Of a stretch of 64,000 bases of DNA, positions 43,401 to 50,504 are shown in pieces. The stretch spans positions 186,001-250,000 of the forward strand of contig CAJQUW010005236.1 in NCBI GenBank assembly GCA_907163375.1. Reading direction: 5' to 3'. This DNA comes from Prostheceraeus crozeri. Lineage: Eukaryota > Platyhelminthes > Polycladida > Euryleptidae. The notes under the pieces are model-generated. The model saw only the letters and a list, made by a program, of their open reading frames with translations, ran no database searches and had not been told where the DNA came from. A program made the translations under genes and the position numbers. How positions within the stretch are numbered: the stretch's first letter is position 1; every line of letters starts with the position of its first letter.

Positions 43401-45969
43401 AGTGATTGTGACTTTCGTCACGGATTGAACTGCTTCAGAAATCTACACTCACAGTTCTTTATTATTCGTTGGCCTGTTCTCATGCACTATTTTCTTGATA
43501 TGACCCCACAAAAAATAATCAAGAGGCGTCAGATCTGGGATCGTAGTTGGCCAGTTGATGAAGTGGCCACTGGTTGTTTCGGCCAATCCATCGATTAGGA
43601 AAGTGGATGTTGAGAGATTCTCTTTCAGACCTCAATGAGGCGGTGCGCCATCGTGTTGGAAAAAGTCATCGAAAATCGTCGTAATCTCTTCAGTTTAGTT
43701 TTATAAAATAATCCTGAACATCTCAAGATAAGAGTCTTTGGTCACTGTTCATTCAAAGAAGTAAGGTCCGATGATCCGTTCGCAAAACATGGCCGCCTAG
43801 ACCACCAGTCCATTCGACTCCAGAGGAATCTTGTCACATAAATGTGGATTTCCATGGTCCCAAATCACACAGTTGTGACAGTTAATTTTGCCATTTAAAT
43901 GAAGGATGGCATCGTCAGAAAAGCAGAGTTTATGGATAAAACTGGAATCATCACATAGCCGGTTAATTCCTTCGCAAAACTGAAGACTTGGTTCATACTC
44001 CTAGTCATATTTCATGCGCACGTGAAATATGAAATGACTTAATGCCAATAAATGTTTGCTTCTAAGTACGTCGAACAGTCTCACGTGGCATATCAAGCTT
44101 ATAGGCTGCATCCCGTACCGAAGAGCTTGGATTATTCTCAAATTCTTCCTTGATGCGCAAAGCATCACCCTCATCCAGGGAATGGGCAACCACTTCGCTC
44201 AGCATCTTGGAGAGTACCCGTCATAGTAAATCTTTTAAACACAAGACGGAATGTGCTTTTAAGGTGGCTTTGATGAAAAATTTCTTTCACACTGTTGTCG
44301 AGCAGTAGTTATGGATTCACATATAGCCATAACTCATAAGCAACACAACGTTGATTCGATCTTCTACCGAAAATATTTAACCTGATTTAGCTGGACCTTT
44401 AATCTGATTTTTTCACAATTGTGAACTGATACTAAAATTCAGGTTCTTCCTCTACAGCATAAACGAAAAATTAAGTTAATAGTGATAATACTTGCTGAGA
44501 AATCTTGATTTGAAACCCGATTAAGACTTTTGAGTCACCCTGTACATCTATATATGGGCCCTATAGAGACAAAAAGCCCTAGTATATGACTGCACAATAC
44601 ACATGTATACATCTATTACAAAAAGCATAAAATAATTCAGGACACAAAGATGTCAAGAGCTGCTTAGCAGAATTTCACAAATTTTCATTGTCTGAACCCA
44701 GACCCGTTGTTAGTAGCGGCTATATTACATAAACATATCTACATGTTTATGACTTTCTTTCTTGTAACATACTTTTTTGTAGAACTAAGTCAGAGTTGGT
44801 GCAACAACGGAAAAAAATTTAGCACATGTAACAAGAATCAGTGGATATCAAGTAGGAGTAAATAGCAGTAAATACCACCATCTGCGCAACTGAGCTGAAA
44901 TTCACGTGCACCCTCGTATTTTCCCAAAATTCACGTACATACGTGAATTTCACGTACAGTGGACACCCTGTGTTAATTATATTTGGCCAGTAATAAAATT
45001 AAATTGTGTACAAATGAAAGTGGACGGGCCCAAAAATGGCAATTACAAACGCGCTATTGTTCCTGGCCATCAACTGGATCACTACCGTTGAAGCTAAACA
45101 AGAAAAATATTCACATGTTAATAAATGGGCTGACTTCTTTAAGGTCCCTTCCTAGTGGTCGATTGGTGGCCATTCTGTCGAACTAAGTAATTTCCAGAAA
45201 TTCGTTTTCAGCAATCAACTTTTCAATTTGCTCGTAATTACATCTTAGATTTACTTTATGACATCCGGCAAATTCCGACTTCCATTCAATATTCTTAAAC
45301 ATATTATTATTATTTTCATCATTTTGTCAAGCGTGTTTTTTTGGATCGCATGTCACTGCTTGGTAAGTATCTGATAATCACATAGTTTAAATGATTTAAC
45401 CTTCAAATGTTATACTCACTGGGTCCTACTTAAATATGAACATAAAAACAAGAATCTCAAGTTGGTCAGAAATTGTTGCCTTGATAGGAACCATTTCAGG
45501 ACAACATGATCGCTTGAACACATGTTCCTTTCACAGCTCGGCAAGCCAGGAGGGCCTAACTCCCTGCACTTCTGAATTGAATGTGCCTAGCAACATTTTA
45601 TTTCGTTCTGCATACCGGTTAATTAATTTCAAATCTGATGACTAAATAACTGATAGCCGTAGCATAATCGCAGACATCTTCCGCAAAAATTGTTGTCTTC
45701 AATTAAACTGTAAGAAAATTTTTGTGTGAAAATTACCGTGCGTAAATTTTTAAGACTTTCAGGACAAAACTTTTCTACACAAATCAGGGCAGTTTCAGAA
45801 ATTTCAGGACGAGTGGGAAACCTGTGACATTAAAGCGGGTGTGGCATGGGATTCAATGATTTTGAGGAGAACGTACCACGGTCTACGGAAGATCTTTGTT
45901 AACTGAAAGCAGTATTACATTATTCTACTTACTGTCCATGCAATCTTCCATCTTCAGACCAATGTTCAT
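16423..45969 (-). CDS. HNRNPK: Heterogeneous nuclear ribonucleoprotein K homologue (11 coding exons, complete)
   Basis: Coding exons, in order: 45933-45969, 39248-39498, 39131-39187, 26018-26061, 21615-21687, 21351-21548, 19892-20105, 19726-19828, 19496-19667, 17657-17826, 16423-16450. All junctions are GT-AG with matching phases; the sum is 1347 bp, 448 residues. KH1 spans about 87-155 ([13 protein letters not shown]), KH2 185-275 ([13 protein letters not shown]) and KH3 374-445 ([13 protein letters not shown]). Known role: binds C-rich RNA and single-stranded DNA, and acts in splicing, translation and transcription. IPDSSGPER after KH1 is the vertebrate signature. The KH2-KH3 linker is Gly/Asn/Ser/Met-rich with no RGG repeats. 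The first in-frame ATG follows an acceptor 4 bp upstream, so a 5' UTR exon lies further right and was not located. Confidence 0.93.
16937..17140. repeat. Dispersed repeat, copy 1 (hnRNP K intron 10)
   Basis: Begins GGTCGGCCAAGTTTCAAAATGA and runs about 200 bp through CTTTCTATAGGAGCAACCGG and CACATGCGAAAGCACAAG-like text. It matches 18458-18655 in the same orientation at roughly 85 per cent by eye. Family not recognised. Confidence 0.8.
17657..17826 (-). CDS. HNRNPK: hnRNP K coding exon 10 (KH3)
   Basis: Acceptor GACTTTACAG, donor TG|GTGAGT. Encodes [40 protein letters not shown] and [16 protein letters not shown], very close to vertebrate KH3. If the donor is not used the frame reads TGG TGA and stops at once. 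Confidence 0.95.
18458..18655. repeat. Dispersed repeat, copy 2 (hnRNP K intron 9)
   Basis: Direct copy of 16937-17140. It ends exactly where SINE copy 2 starts (GTGGTCTCCGTGG), so this repeat and the SINE may be parts of one unit or a later insertion. Confidence 0.8.
18655..18850 (+). repeat. tRNA-derived SINE, copy 2
   Basis: Starts GTGGTCTCCGTGGCACAATGG. A-box-like TGGCACAATGG is at 18660-18670 and B-box-like GAGGTCGATCC at 18703-18713, a tRNA-like spacing. A unique 3' body follows (GTCATTGGAAGTCG, CAACGCTCC, GTCTGACTGTGTC) to TTAGTGACGTTAAACC. Related copies are at 1550-1727 and 19027-19197. Not a live tRNA gene. Confidence 0.75.
19027..19197 (-). repeat. tRNA-derived SINE, copy 3
   Basis: Minus-strand copy of the same family, from GTGGTCTCCGTGGCACAGTGG to GGGGAGTAGTGACGTGAAAG. 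The B-box region is shortened. It lies 180 bp from copy 2 in the opposite orientation, inside hnRNP K intron 9. Confidence 0.75.
19496..19667 (-). CDS. HNRNPK: hnRNP K coding exon 9 (linker and start of KH3)
   Basis: Acceptor TCAATTTGCAG, donor AAG|GTGAGA. Encodes [20 protein letters not shown], a Gly-rich run, PPPLSPNN, then [10 protein letters not shown], the first strand of KH3. Confidence 0.93.
19726..19828 (-). CDS. HNRNPK: hnRNP K coding exon 8 (linker)
   Basis: Acceptor TTTTTTCAAG, donor CGG|GTAACT. Encodes [20 protein letters not shown] and [13 protein letters not shown], a low-complexity linker. Introns on both sides are about 60 bp. Confidence 0.9.
19892..20105 (-). CDS. HNRNPK: hnRNP K coding exon 7 (end of KH2)
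   Basis: Acceptor ATCAATAG, donor TTAG|GTAATA. Encodes [19 protein letters not shown] and [20 protein letters not shown], then a Tyr/Asn-rich stretch ([19 protein letters not shown]) like the YDETYDYGG part of vertebrate hnRNP K. Confidence 0.93.
20106..21350. other. HNRNPK: hnRNP K intron 6
   Basis: A 1245-bp intron, AT-rich, with a CT-rich stretch near 20700-20830 (plus strand). A short motif near 20685-20711 (GTACTACCTGCTTCATAGCT) recurs, diverged and inverted, near 46692-46717. No gene seen in it. Confidence 0.7.
21351..21548 (-). CDS. HNRNPK: hnRNP K coding exon 6 (start of KH2)
   Basis: Acceptor GTCATTCCAG, donor AAA|GTAAGT. Encodes a Gly/Met/Ser linker, then [20 protein letters not shown] and [16 protein letters not shown]. 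The KH2 loop is GRGG. Confidence 0.93.
21615..21687 (-). CDS. HNRNPK: hnRNP K coding exon 5 (end of KH1)
   Basis: Acceptor CGTTTTCAAG, donor GAA|GTGAGT. Encodes [20 protein letters not shown] and KTEE, matching the last helix of KH1. The next intron is 66 bp. Confidence 0.92.
22221..23290. repeat. Large fold-back element with doubled arms (hnRNP K intron 4)
   Basis: The left end (GAATGCCCGGTTA) is mirrored by the right end (TAACCGGGCATCC). Each arm holds two copies of a unit of about 165 bp with CGGATC, CCATTCGATTCAGCGTGG and a TCTCAAA(A)CT(T/G)ATTTTG block. The centre is CAT/ATG-rich. No coding capacity. Confidence 0.75.
23291..24516. other. hnRNP K intron 4, no element recognised
   Basis: About 1.2 kb of AT-rich intron between two fold-back elements. 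Chance open frames only. Confidence 0.5.
24517..25585. repeat. Fold-back/MITE element interrupted by a hAT-like insert (hnRNP K intron 4)
   Basis: Outer inverted repeats: TTAGGATGCGTTTACACGCG on the left and, on the minus strand, TAAGGGTGCGTTTACACACG on the right. Both continue GCAACTTGA. Inner arms include GATAAGCTGATGAGATC and its complement around 24685-24785. Without the 623-bp insert the arms are about 180 bp. Several mismatches, so old. Confidence 0.8.
24907..25529. mobile_element. Non-autonomous hAT-like element
   Basis: 623 bp from TAGGGCAATTTTTTA to TAAAAAATGCCCTA, short inverted repeats. An 8-bp target duplication, CTCATCAC/CTCATCAT (24899-24906, 25530-25537), has one mismatch. 8-bp duplication and TAGGG ends fit the hAT superfamily. 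Internal sequence is rich in AAATATGACC-type repeats; no transposase. Confidence 0.78.
26018..26061 (-). CDS. HNRNPK: hnRNP K coding exon 4 (44 bp)
   Basis: Acceptor GCCTGTACAG, donor CG|GTAATG. Encodes [14 protein letters not shown] plus two bases of Arg, the exact text expected between exons 3 and 5. Its phase fits both. It lies in a small GC-rich island between two long introns. Confidence 0.93.
27400..29080 (+). mobile_element. RTE-like LINE, internally deleted and broken
   Basis: From about 27400 the text reads as the C-terminal part of an AP endonuclease ([34 protein letters not shown] near 27520-27640) and a connector. Next comes the RT start ([19 protein letters not shown], 28300), [20 protein letters not shown] (28540), and [16 protein letters not shown] in a shifted frame (28650). 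The text then jumps straight to the C-terminus ([31 protein letters not shown], to 29005). The YADD core is missing, so a deletion lies near 28700. The GAGTGAGTGAGTGA tail near 29070 is typical of RTE-type ends. Inside hnRNP K intron 3, opposite strand. Confidence 0.8.
29441..29557. repeat. Short hairpin, arms about 42 bp (hnRNP K intron 3)
   Basis: ATTGTCGACGGTTCGGCAGT...AACAGGTTGC on the left matches the reverse complement of GCAACCTGTC...ACTGCCGAAATGTCGACAAT on the right, with a loop of about 30 bp. Few mismatches. Confidence 0.85.
29600..31153. other. hnRNP K intron 3, mostly unassigned
   Basis: About 1.5 kb. One minus-strand stretch (30305-30531) reads like a protein fragment (separate entry). 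Otherwise AT-rich with no element I can name. Confidence 0.5.
30305..30531 (-). other. Unrecognised coding-like stretch, 75 codons
   Basis: Open from ACAGCTGAA (30531) to TGA (30305-30307). It contains [35 protein letters not shown] and [17 protein letters not shown], with mixed codons unlike its AT-rich surroundings. No start codon or family recognised. It may be a fossil exon or transposon fragment, or chance. Confidence 0.25.
31154..31166. repeat. Target-site duplication of the Ingi-like LINE, left copy
   Basis: AGCGTCCAATTTG, 13 bp, identical to 35913-35925. Marks the LINE's 5' junction. Confidence 0.9.
31401..31916 (+). pseudogene. LINE 5' coding region: NPGP motif and PHD-like zinc finger
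   Basis: Frame: [18 protein letters not shown], then [32 protein letters not shown] and WVCPTC, a C4HC3-like finger. A Pro/Ser-rich tail stops at 31914-31916. The frame is open from the element start, but its first in-frame ATG is 31401, three codons before GIHPNPGP. The NPGP motif resembles 2A-like sites of some LINEs. Whether it works here is unknown, because little peptide would precede it if 31401 is the start. The endonuclease lies in the same frame beyond the stop. Confidence 0.7.
31407..31430 (+). other. 2A-like GIHPNPGP motif
   Basis: Codes GIHPNPGP after a Leu-rich run. NPGP with the next Pro is the core of ribosome-skipping 2A peptides; the canonical D-V/I-E-x-N-P-G-P is changed here to G-I-H-P-N-P-G-P. 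Function is inference only. Confidence 0.5.
31947..34410 (+). pseudogene. LINE endonuclease and reverse transcriptase
   Basis: AP endonuclease: [27 protein letters not shown], then a frame change near 32430, and on through [16 protein letters not shown] and [67 protein letters not shown] (first catalytic Asp), [14 protein letters not shown] and [10 protein letters not shown] (YADD at 34168-34179). A second frame change lies near 34375, after which the thumb continues in the frame of the RNase H. Known role: nicks target DNA and primes cDNA from the LINE RNA. One stop upstream and two frameshifts, otherwise whole. Confidence 0.9.
34411..35897 (+). pseudogene. LINE RNase H domain and C-terminal Cys/His motif
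   Basis: Continues the RT thumb ([32 protein letters not shown]), then RNase H with [34 protein letters not shown] and [19 protein letters not shown] (the D-E-D-D set is present). It then has an H2CH-like [18 protein letters not shown] and stops at 35895-35897. RNase H removes RNA from the hybrid. About 15 bp of CCAG repeats close the element. Confidence 0.9.
35913..35925. repeat. Target-site duplication of the Ingi-like LINE, right copy
   Basis: AGCGTCCAATTTG, identical to 31154-31166. Confidence 0.9.
36058..36280. repeat. Hairpin element, arms about 90 bp (hnRNP K intron 3)
   Basis: TTTCAAGGTGTTCAAGGCAG...ATCGATAAACG on the left pairs with CGTTTATCGATAGAATCCAG...CTGCCTTGAACAACTTGAAA on the right. 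The arms continue to AACTATAACTT/AAGTTACAGTT; the loop is about 40 bp. It lies 130 bp past the LINE. Confidence 0.85.
36290..39130. other. hnRNP K intron 3, no element recognised
   Basis: About 2.8 kb of AT-rich intron. Chance open frames of up to 100 codons without domains. Confidence 0.5.
39131..39187 (-). CDS. HNRNPK: hnRNP K coding exon 3 (KH1 GXXG loop)
   Basis: Acceptor TTTTCCTAG, donor GAT|GTGAGT. 57 bp, phase 0 on both sides. Encodes [19 protein letters not shown], the RNA-binding GXXG loop and helix of KH1. The next intron is 13.1 kb. Confidence 0.93.
39248..39498 (-). CDS. HNRNPK: hnRNP K coding exon 2
   Basis: Acceptor TTTGTTTTCAG, donor AAA|GTAAAT. Encodes a Gly/Met/Val-rich N-terminal stretch, then [17 protein letters not shown], the first strand of KH1. 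The following intron is only 60 bp. Confidence 0.93.
39568..39774 (-). other. Unrecognised coding-like stretch, 69 codons (hnRNP K intron 1)
   Basis: Open from TCGGAAGGG (39774) to TAA (39568-39570), reading [20 protein letters not shown] then [20 protein letters not shown] and SYLCK. A possible donor (AAG|GTATTA) follows SYLCK. It reads like a real protein fragment but I do not know the family. It could be an alternative exon, a nested gene's exon or a fossil. Confidence 0.3.
41235..41240. repeat. 6-bp target duplication TGTTAA, left
   Basis: TGTTAA directly before CAGGGTGTCCACC; repeated at 44971-44976. Confidence 0.75.
41346..42335 (+). mobile_element. LINE 3' fragment (CR1/L2-type reverse transcriptase)
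   Basis: 5'-truncated. [12 protein letters not shown] near 41400, then [18 protein letters not shown] in another frame near 41480, then a long frame 41593-42189 with [38 protein letters not shown] and [18 protein letters not shown]. These are the thumb and C-terminal domain of CR1/L2-group enzymes. It ends after AATAAAACG with a short ATT repeat tail (about 42315-42332). At least two frame changes. Clade call is tentative. Confidence 0.75.
42592..42683. repeat. 46-bp perfect tandem duplication
   Basis: AAAACTAAGAATATTAGTGT... is repeated exactly twice, 42592-42637 and 42638-42683. Recent, since the copies are identical. Confidence 0.93.
42779..42945 (-). pseudogene. C-terminal coding remnant with charged coiled coil
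   Basis: Reads [20 protein letters not shown] then [19 protein letters not shown] and [15 protein letters not shown], stop TAA at 42779-42781. A charged helix at a C-terminus. No catalytic core seen. It may be the tail of the host element's transposase; not recognised. Confidence 0.4.
43201..44542 (-). mobile_element. Tc1/mariner-like element B
   Basis: 1342 bp, TA on both sides (43199-43200, 44543-44544). Inverted repeats of about 90 bp start CAGGGTGACTCAAAAGTCTT and run through GATTTCTCAGCAAGTATT. The minus strand between about 44260 and 43280 is a heavily decayed transposase (QHDGAPPH and FLWGHIK-type text near 43650 and 43490) in several frames. Confidence 0.87.
44971..44976. repeat. 6-bp target duplication TGTTAA, right
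   Basis: Pairs with 41235-41240. Confidence 0.75.
45933..45969 (-). CDS. HNRNPK: hnRNP K coding exon 1 (start codon)
   Basis: The exon itself is 45933-45973, between TTTATTTCAG and GTAAGTAG. ATG is at 45969-45967 and encodes [12 protein letters not shown] plus one base. That base completes AGT (Ser) with the next exon. The short 5' UTR part means a non-coding exon lies upstream. Confidence 0.82.
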
Positions 45970-45973
45970 TAAC

Positions 45974-47974
45974 CTGAAATAAAATAAATTGCTTGAGATT
46001 ACAAAAGCATTGCTTGAGGCACAAATGCACAATGTAGGCTACACTGCAGTTTTACATGAAAAATCAATAATTTAAGGATAATTTCATTTTTGAAGAACAT
46101 GATAATTAACAGGAACCTATGCAAAATATCAGATGATTCACTAATCATCGTCTCATAGCCCCAAGCATACAGCCATCACTCAGATGAAGCTCTGATTTCA
46201 CAACACGAGCGCATTCAAAGATCGTTTATCAATTCTCCATCTTACCTTTCGACATCTCATCCACATTCCGAGACTAGTATTGTAGTCAGTGATGATTTCA
46301 GCGGATATTGCTAAAAACAGAAAACTAAACTGCAACAGAAAGCGGAATACGTTGCGGCTTTTGTCTCACCGCACCAGCCTCAGAGCTGTATGACGGAGTG
46401 ATATTTAGAAGTTTCAGATAGTTCTCACAGTAAGATGCTACTTTTTTTACCAACGAGGCGACAGGAGCCTTTCAAATTGTTGCAGTCTGGAGATTGGCAA
46501 TAATCCTTGGCTAGTAGACATTGTCAGGATTTGGGAAGAGCTAAGTAAATTGATAAAATTTGTATTGTAATTGCTAATCAAAGCAATATATTTCTGCTAC
46601 TATCCGCAGCTATCATCAGGCAGTCAGTGAGTGATTTGCGACATGGAAATTTAAAATTCACATGAAGAGATATGGCAAGAATAGAAGAGCTAGGAAGGAG
46701 CTATGCGGCAGGTAGTACAGGGCTACATACAGTAGCACCAATAATAGCATTCACAATAAATGACCTGACTGGAAAGAAAGGGAGAAAATAGAATGTGAAT
46801 TAAAAATCTGATGGCTGTAAAGTAATGACGATAACGAAAGAGGAAATCTCTGTAACTGTCAAGTTCGTCTCTTGCATTGATCTTAAAAAGTAGCTTGTTG
46901 ATAAGGTACACTTCTCATGAGCGAAGGTTAATGGAATCTTTGTCAAATGATAAAACTGTGGCTGTCACCTTTATCTCTTTATCTCGGAGCTGTTACACGT
47001 TTGCATGTGTTTGAAGACGGATGAGTTGATGTTGGTAGGTGTGTGCACCGCATGTGTAGATATCAAACGGTGCTGCCAATATAAAATTGTTTGCATCTGT
47101 CAGATGTGATTTGATACACCACACACTTTTGGAAACATATTTCGTTGTCTCTAATGGGACAATTTTGGAGCGTGCAATCTTGGCTTGGTAGCTGTATGTA
47201 TACTTCAATTCCCATTTCTGATGCCATTCAAGTCATAATTTATAAATTAGATGACTGTAAGATAAAGAGTATGGACTTACAATAGTAAAAACTCAGAAAC
47301 TCCTTGCCATACAAGCAAAGTTGAAATCAACCCAGAAGCTTTTGGAAATACGTACGTGGATTACCCTAGCAGTGACATGTGCTACACAGTTGAAGTCACG
47401 GGGTCAAGTCAAATTGGTTCTCGTGCGAAATAGTTTTGATAAAACTGTCCCCAGGCAAGGTCTCGAAATGAAATGCAAATAACAGAAACGTCTTCAGCAA
47501 CATCTGAAACCCAAACTTCTGTTGAAGTTTAAATGAAAAGCTAATAGACTCTGAGTTTGAAACCAGATCTAAGTAGGCCTACTTCCACTGGCAGTCAGAG
47601 GCCATTGGTTTTCCGACTAAAATTTTAAGAGAAACAAAGTTTTTGATGCTGCTGAGACCGTTTCTGTTATTCAAATTTTTTCAGACTTGCCCTGGGAGAG
47701 GTTTATTGAAACCGAATTTTAGGACCACTTCGTGAAAATAGCGTCTTGACCAGGAGCCAAAGTCACACTTTGCCTTTAGACTGCAATCTAATTTATCATG
47801 CGATCATGATACTCAAACTGAGTAGGCCATTCTGCAACCGTCCGCGGAAAAACGTAAGCTGCCCGAATCATGATTAAAAACGTATGTGTCTTCTTGTATG
47901 CATTCGTGACTTCTGAAACTGTATCCGCGCTGCTGCACTATCAACCGCATATCAGGTCATTTCTCCTATTTATC
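45974..47974. other. Upstream of hnRNP K coding exon 1; no feature assigned
   Basis: Should hold the first intron's 5' part, a non-coding first exon or the promoter. I could not place any with confidence. AT-rich; a motif near 46692-46717 resembles one in intron 6. Confidence 0.4.
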
Positions 47975-48127
47975 TACAGGGTGTCCACAAAGTCGGGAAC
48001 CATAGGGATTTAGTAGAAAATATGAGTATAATATGGAAAAATCAGCATAGTTCGTGATAAGGGACATATATTAAATGAACAATGAAGTGAAAACAACTTT
48101 TATATTTAGCACAGCCAACTTGTAGGC

Positions 48128-48818
48128 CTATGTACATGCATGTGTTTTTAGTAAATGTTCAAAGTGCTCACCATGAACATCATGACATTTCTGAAATCGG
48201 ACTGAAATTTCATGTTGCACATTTCGCAGCATCACCTCATTTTGTCGAATCTCATAGTATTCCTCCAGGATTCTCTCTTGCAAGTGAGATAAATCTCTGA
48301 TTCGGTCTTGATATACCCTGTTCTTAATATGACCCCAAAGAAAGAAATCGAGAGGAGTGAGGTCAGGACTCCTCGGAGCCCATTCGACTGTTCCTCGCCG
48401 ACCGATCCAGCTATCAAATGTCTCATCGAGCCAATTTCTAACTTTGACAGAGTAATGCGGGGTGCACCATCTTGTTGAAACCAGGTGGGCTTGAATCCAA
48501 TATCATTAAGCACAGGCAGCAACTGCTCCTGCAGCATTTTCAAGTATGTGTCGCCGTTCACAGTTTCATGGAAAAATAAAGGTCCAATCAAACGAGATCC
48601 CCATAACCCACACCACACAGTCACCTTCGGCGAACCTTGAACATTATCATCTCGCATCCAGTGAGGATTGATTTGGCTCCAGTATCGCATGTTCTGCTTA
48701 TTGACCTCGCTTGACACATGGAAACAGGCTTCGTCGCTGAACATAACATCTTCCAAAAACTTTGCGTTGTCATTTATTTGATCGAGAAACCATTCACACA
48801 TTTCTGATCGTCGATCAT
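48128..48818 (-). pseudogene. Mariner C transposase, C-terminal part
   Basis: Continues with DRRSEMCEWFLDQI and VMFSDEACFHVSSEVNKQN (first catalytic Asp), RYWSQINPHWM and WFQQDGAP (second). After one frameshift it reads HYSVKVRNWLDETFDSWIGR, then WAPRSPDLTPLDFFLWGHIK (third Asp, about 40 residues after the second) and ends GEHFEHLLKTHACT. Apart from the insertion, only one break seen. Confidence 0.9.
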
Positions 48819-48824
48819 AATCGC

Positions 48825-50504
48825 AGCCCTGTGATTGACCCCTTTTAAAATTTTAGGAATTTAACAGACAATTTTTAGGAATTTCAGTGAAAAATTAGAA
48901 TACTCTGCAATTGATATAACATTGACTTAATATCCCACATCTCATAAGACATAGTGCTTTCATGGCAGACGAACAGATTTCACGAGAGACAAAGCCTATT
49001 CAACTCAGACATAATGCTGTTTTGAAAATATATTTTGTTTTTATTACATGTAGTGACGTTGAGATTTCAACAGTAATAAAAAATACAACAGTCATACTGA
49101 TTTATGAGTTGGTCAAATGTTGATTTGTTGAATTGAAATAATGAAAAGCCTCGTAATCGAGTTTCTGAACAGGACATGCGTCGTATAAGTATGCCTACGT
49201 TAATGATGATGATTACCTTCAAACGCCCACCTTCCTTAATGTTGGAAAGACTGCAGCATATAGGAATCGTCCAATGATTCCAGTAAACTAGACTTGGATG
49301 GGGGAGCAGATAACGCTTGACAAAGAGATGATTTTAAAAATGCCTCGTAAACGAGTTTCTGAACAGGATATGTAGTGTACAGTTATGTCTACGTTAACGG
49401 TGATGATTACTGAGGTATGATATCATCAAATAGAAGGACAATTTCTCCAGCAAAAACATGCACATCTAGCGCAGATCGCCTAACAAATTTTAACGAAATT
49501 ATCCCTCAAAACTGTTTAAACTCTGAAATTAAGACATTACATGTCGTAATGATTGCACACTGTATACATATTTGGATTACGAAGTCGTTTTGTTGATCGA
49601 CACTGATCTAAAGTTAAAATAATATTCGGATATACGTCATACACAAGGCCTCGTGTTTTTATAAATTATAAGAGGTGCTGGATGAAAGAGAGAATAATAT
49701 AGCAAGTACCGGTAATTCACCTCCCCGACGGCAATTCGATAGTGATCTATGGATTTTTCATATCATGGAGAGTCCTGGGTTCAAACATAGATCACTGTCG
49801 AATGCCGCCGGGGAGGTGAATTACTTGCTATAATATTCTCTCTAACATCTAGCACCTCTTATAATTAATTGTATAATTATGACTGATATAATGTAACGAA
49901 GCTAATTATTCCTACAAATTGTTTCTTATGGCTTGCTTAAGTCATTATTGAATTCAGTATGCTAAAAAAACGCTATTTTATTGCTTGATTTGACTCTTCA
50001 AAACCTGTATAAATACATGAAAACAAGCATGAATTATATTATTTTTATTTTTTTTCACTAATGGCCTCCTCTTCACCCCTTATAGCCATTCCTTCTCCAC
50101 CAACAAAAGTGCAACAACGTATAAAAACAATGTAAAAACTATCTCTAACAAGTAATATACTGCGAATATGCTGTTCAGCTTTGCTATCAAAAAGCGAGAG
50201 AAACAAATCAATGATATCAGTGAACAGTAGCAATCGCTGATACGAACAGTCTCCGTAAAAATCAATGAACACTTTAGTGTGAAAACAAATTTATTCAAAC
50301 TTGGTGTGAATACCAAGTATTCTGAGGGCATGAACGCTAACCTCTCTGCAATCAGAATGGCTGTAATATCAATATGTAGGTAAGATGAAAAAACCCAACT
50401 TTTGTAATACGAAATTTTAGGAATTTTTCATTTTTCACCAAATTTTAGGAAAATTTTAGGAATTTTAGGAGAGTTTTGAAATTTTAGGAGTAATCACACC
50501 CCTG
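48825..50504. mobile_element. Non-autonomous element with 6-bp target duplication, inside mariner C
   Basis: Ends CAGCCCTGTGATTGACCCC (left) and CAGGGGTGTGATTACTCC (right, minus strand). TAATCG (48819-48824; 50505-50510) is the 6-bp duplication. Subterminal TTTTAGGAATTT repeats at both ends. Two direct repeats of about 75 bp (49145-49215, 49335-49405) and a hairpin (49662-49872) lie within. No transposase. hAT-like ends, but hAT normally makes 8 bp. Confidence 0.82.
49662..49872. repeat. Hairpin, arms about 80 bp
   Basis: ATAAATTATAAGAGGTGCTG...AATTCACCTCCCCG on the left pairs with CGGGGAGGTGAATTACTTGC...AGCACCTCTTATAATTAAT on the right. The loop holds GAGAGTCCTGGGTTCAAAC, which looks like a tRNA T-arm. 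Confidence 0.85.

Larger units (their letters stand above)
41241..44970. mobile_element. DNA transposon of unknown superfamily, 6-bp target duplication
   Basis: Ends CAGGGTGTCCAC on both strands, flanked by TGTTAA. Subterminal TTCACGTAC and ACGTGAATTT motifs recur at both ends (41270-41320; 44895-44955). 3730 bp in all, with a LINE 3' end (41346-42335) and mariner B (43201-44542) inside. A short minus-strand coding tail (42779-42945) could be its own transposase remnant. Lies in hnRNP K intron 1. The superfamily is not clear from the ends. Confidence 0.7.

Noticed and set aside
43332-43598. 88-codon plus-strand frame
   Set aside because: It is antisense to the decayed mariner B transposase.
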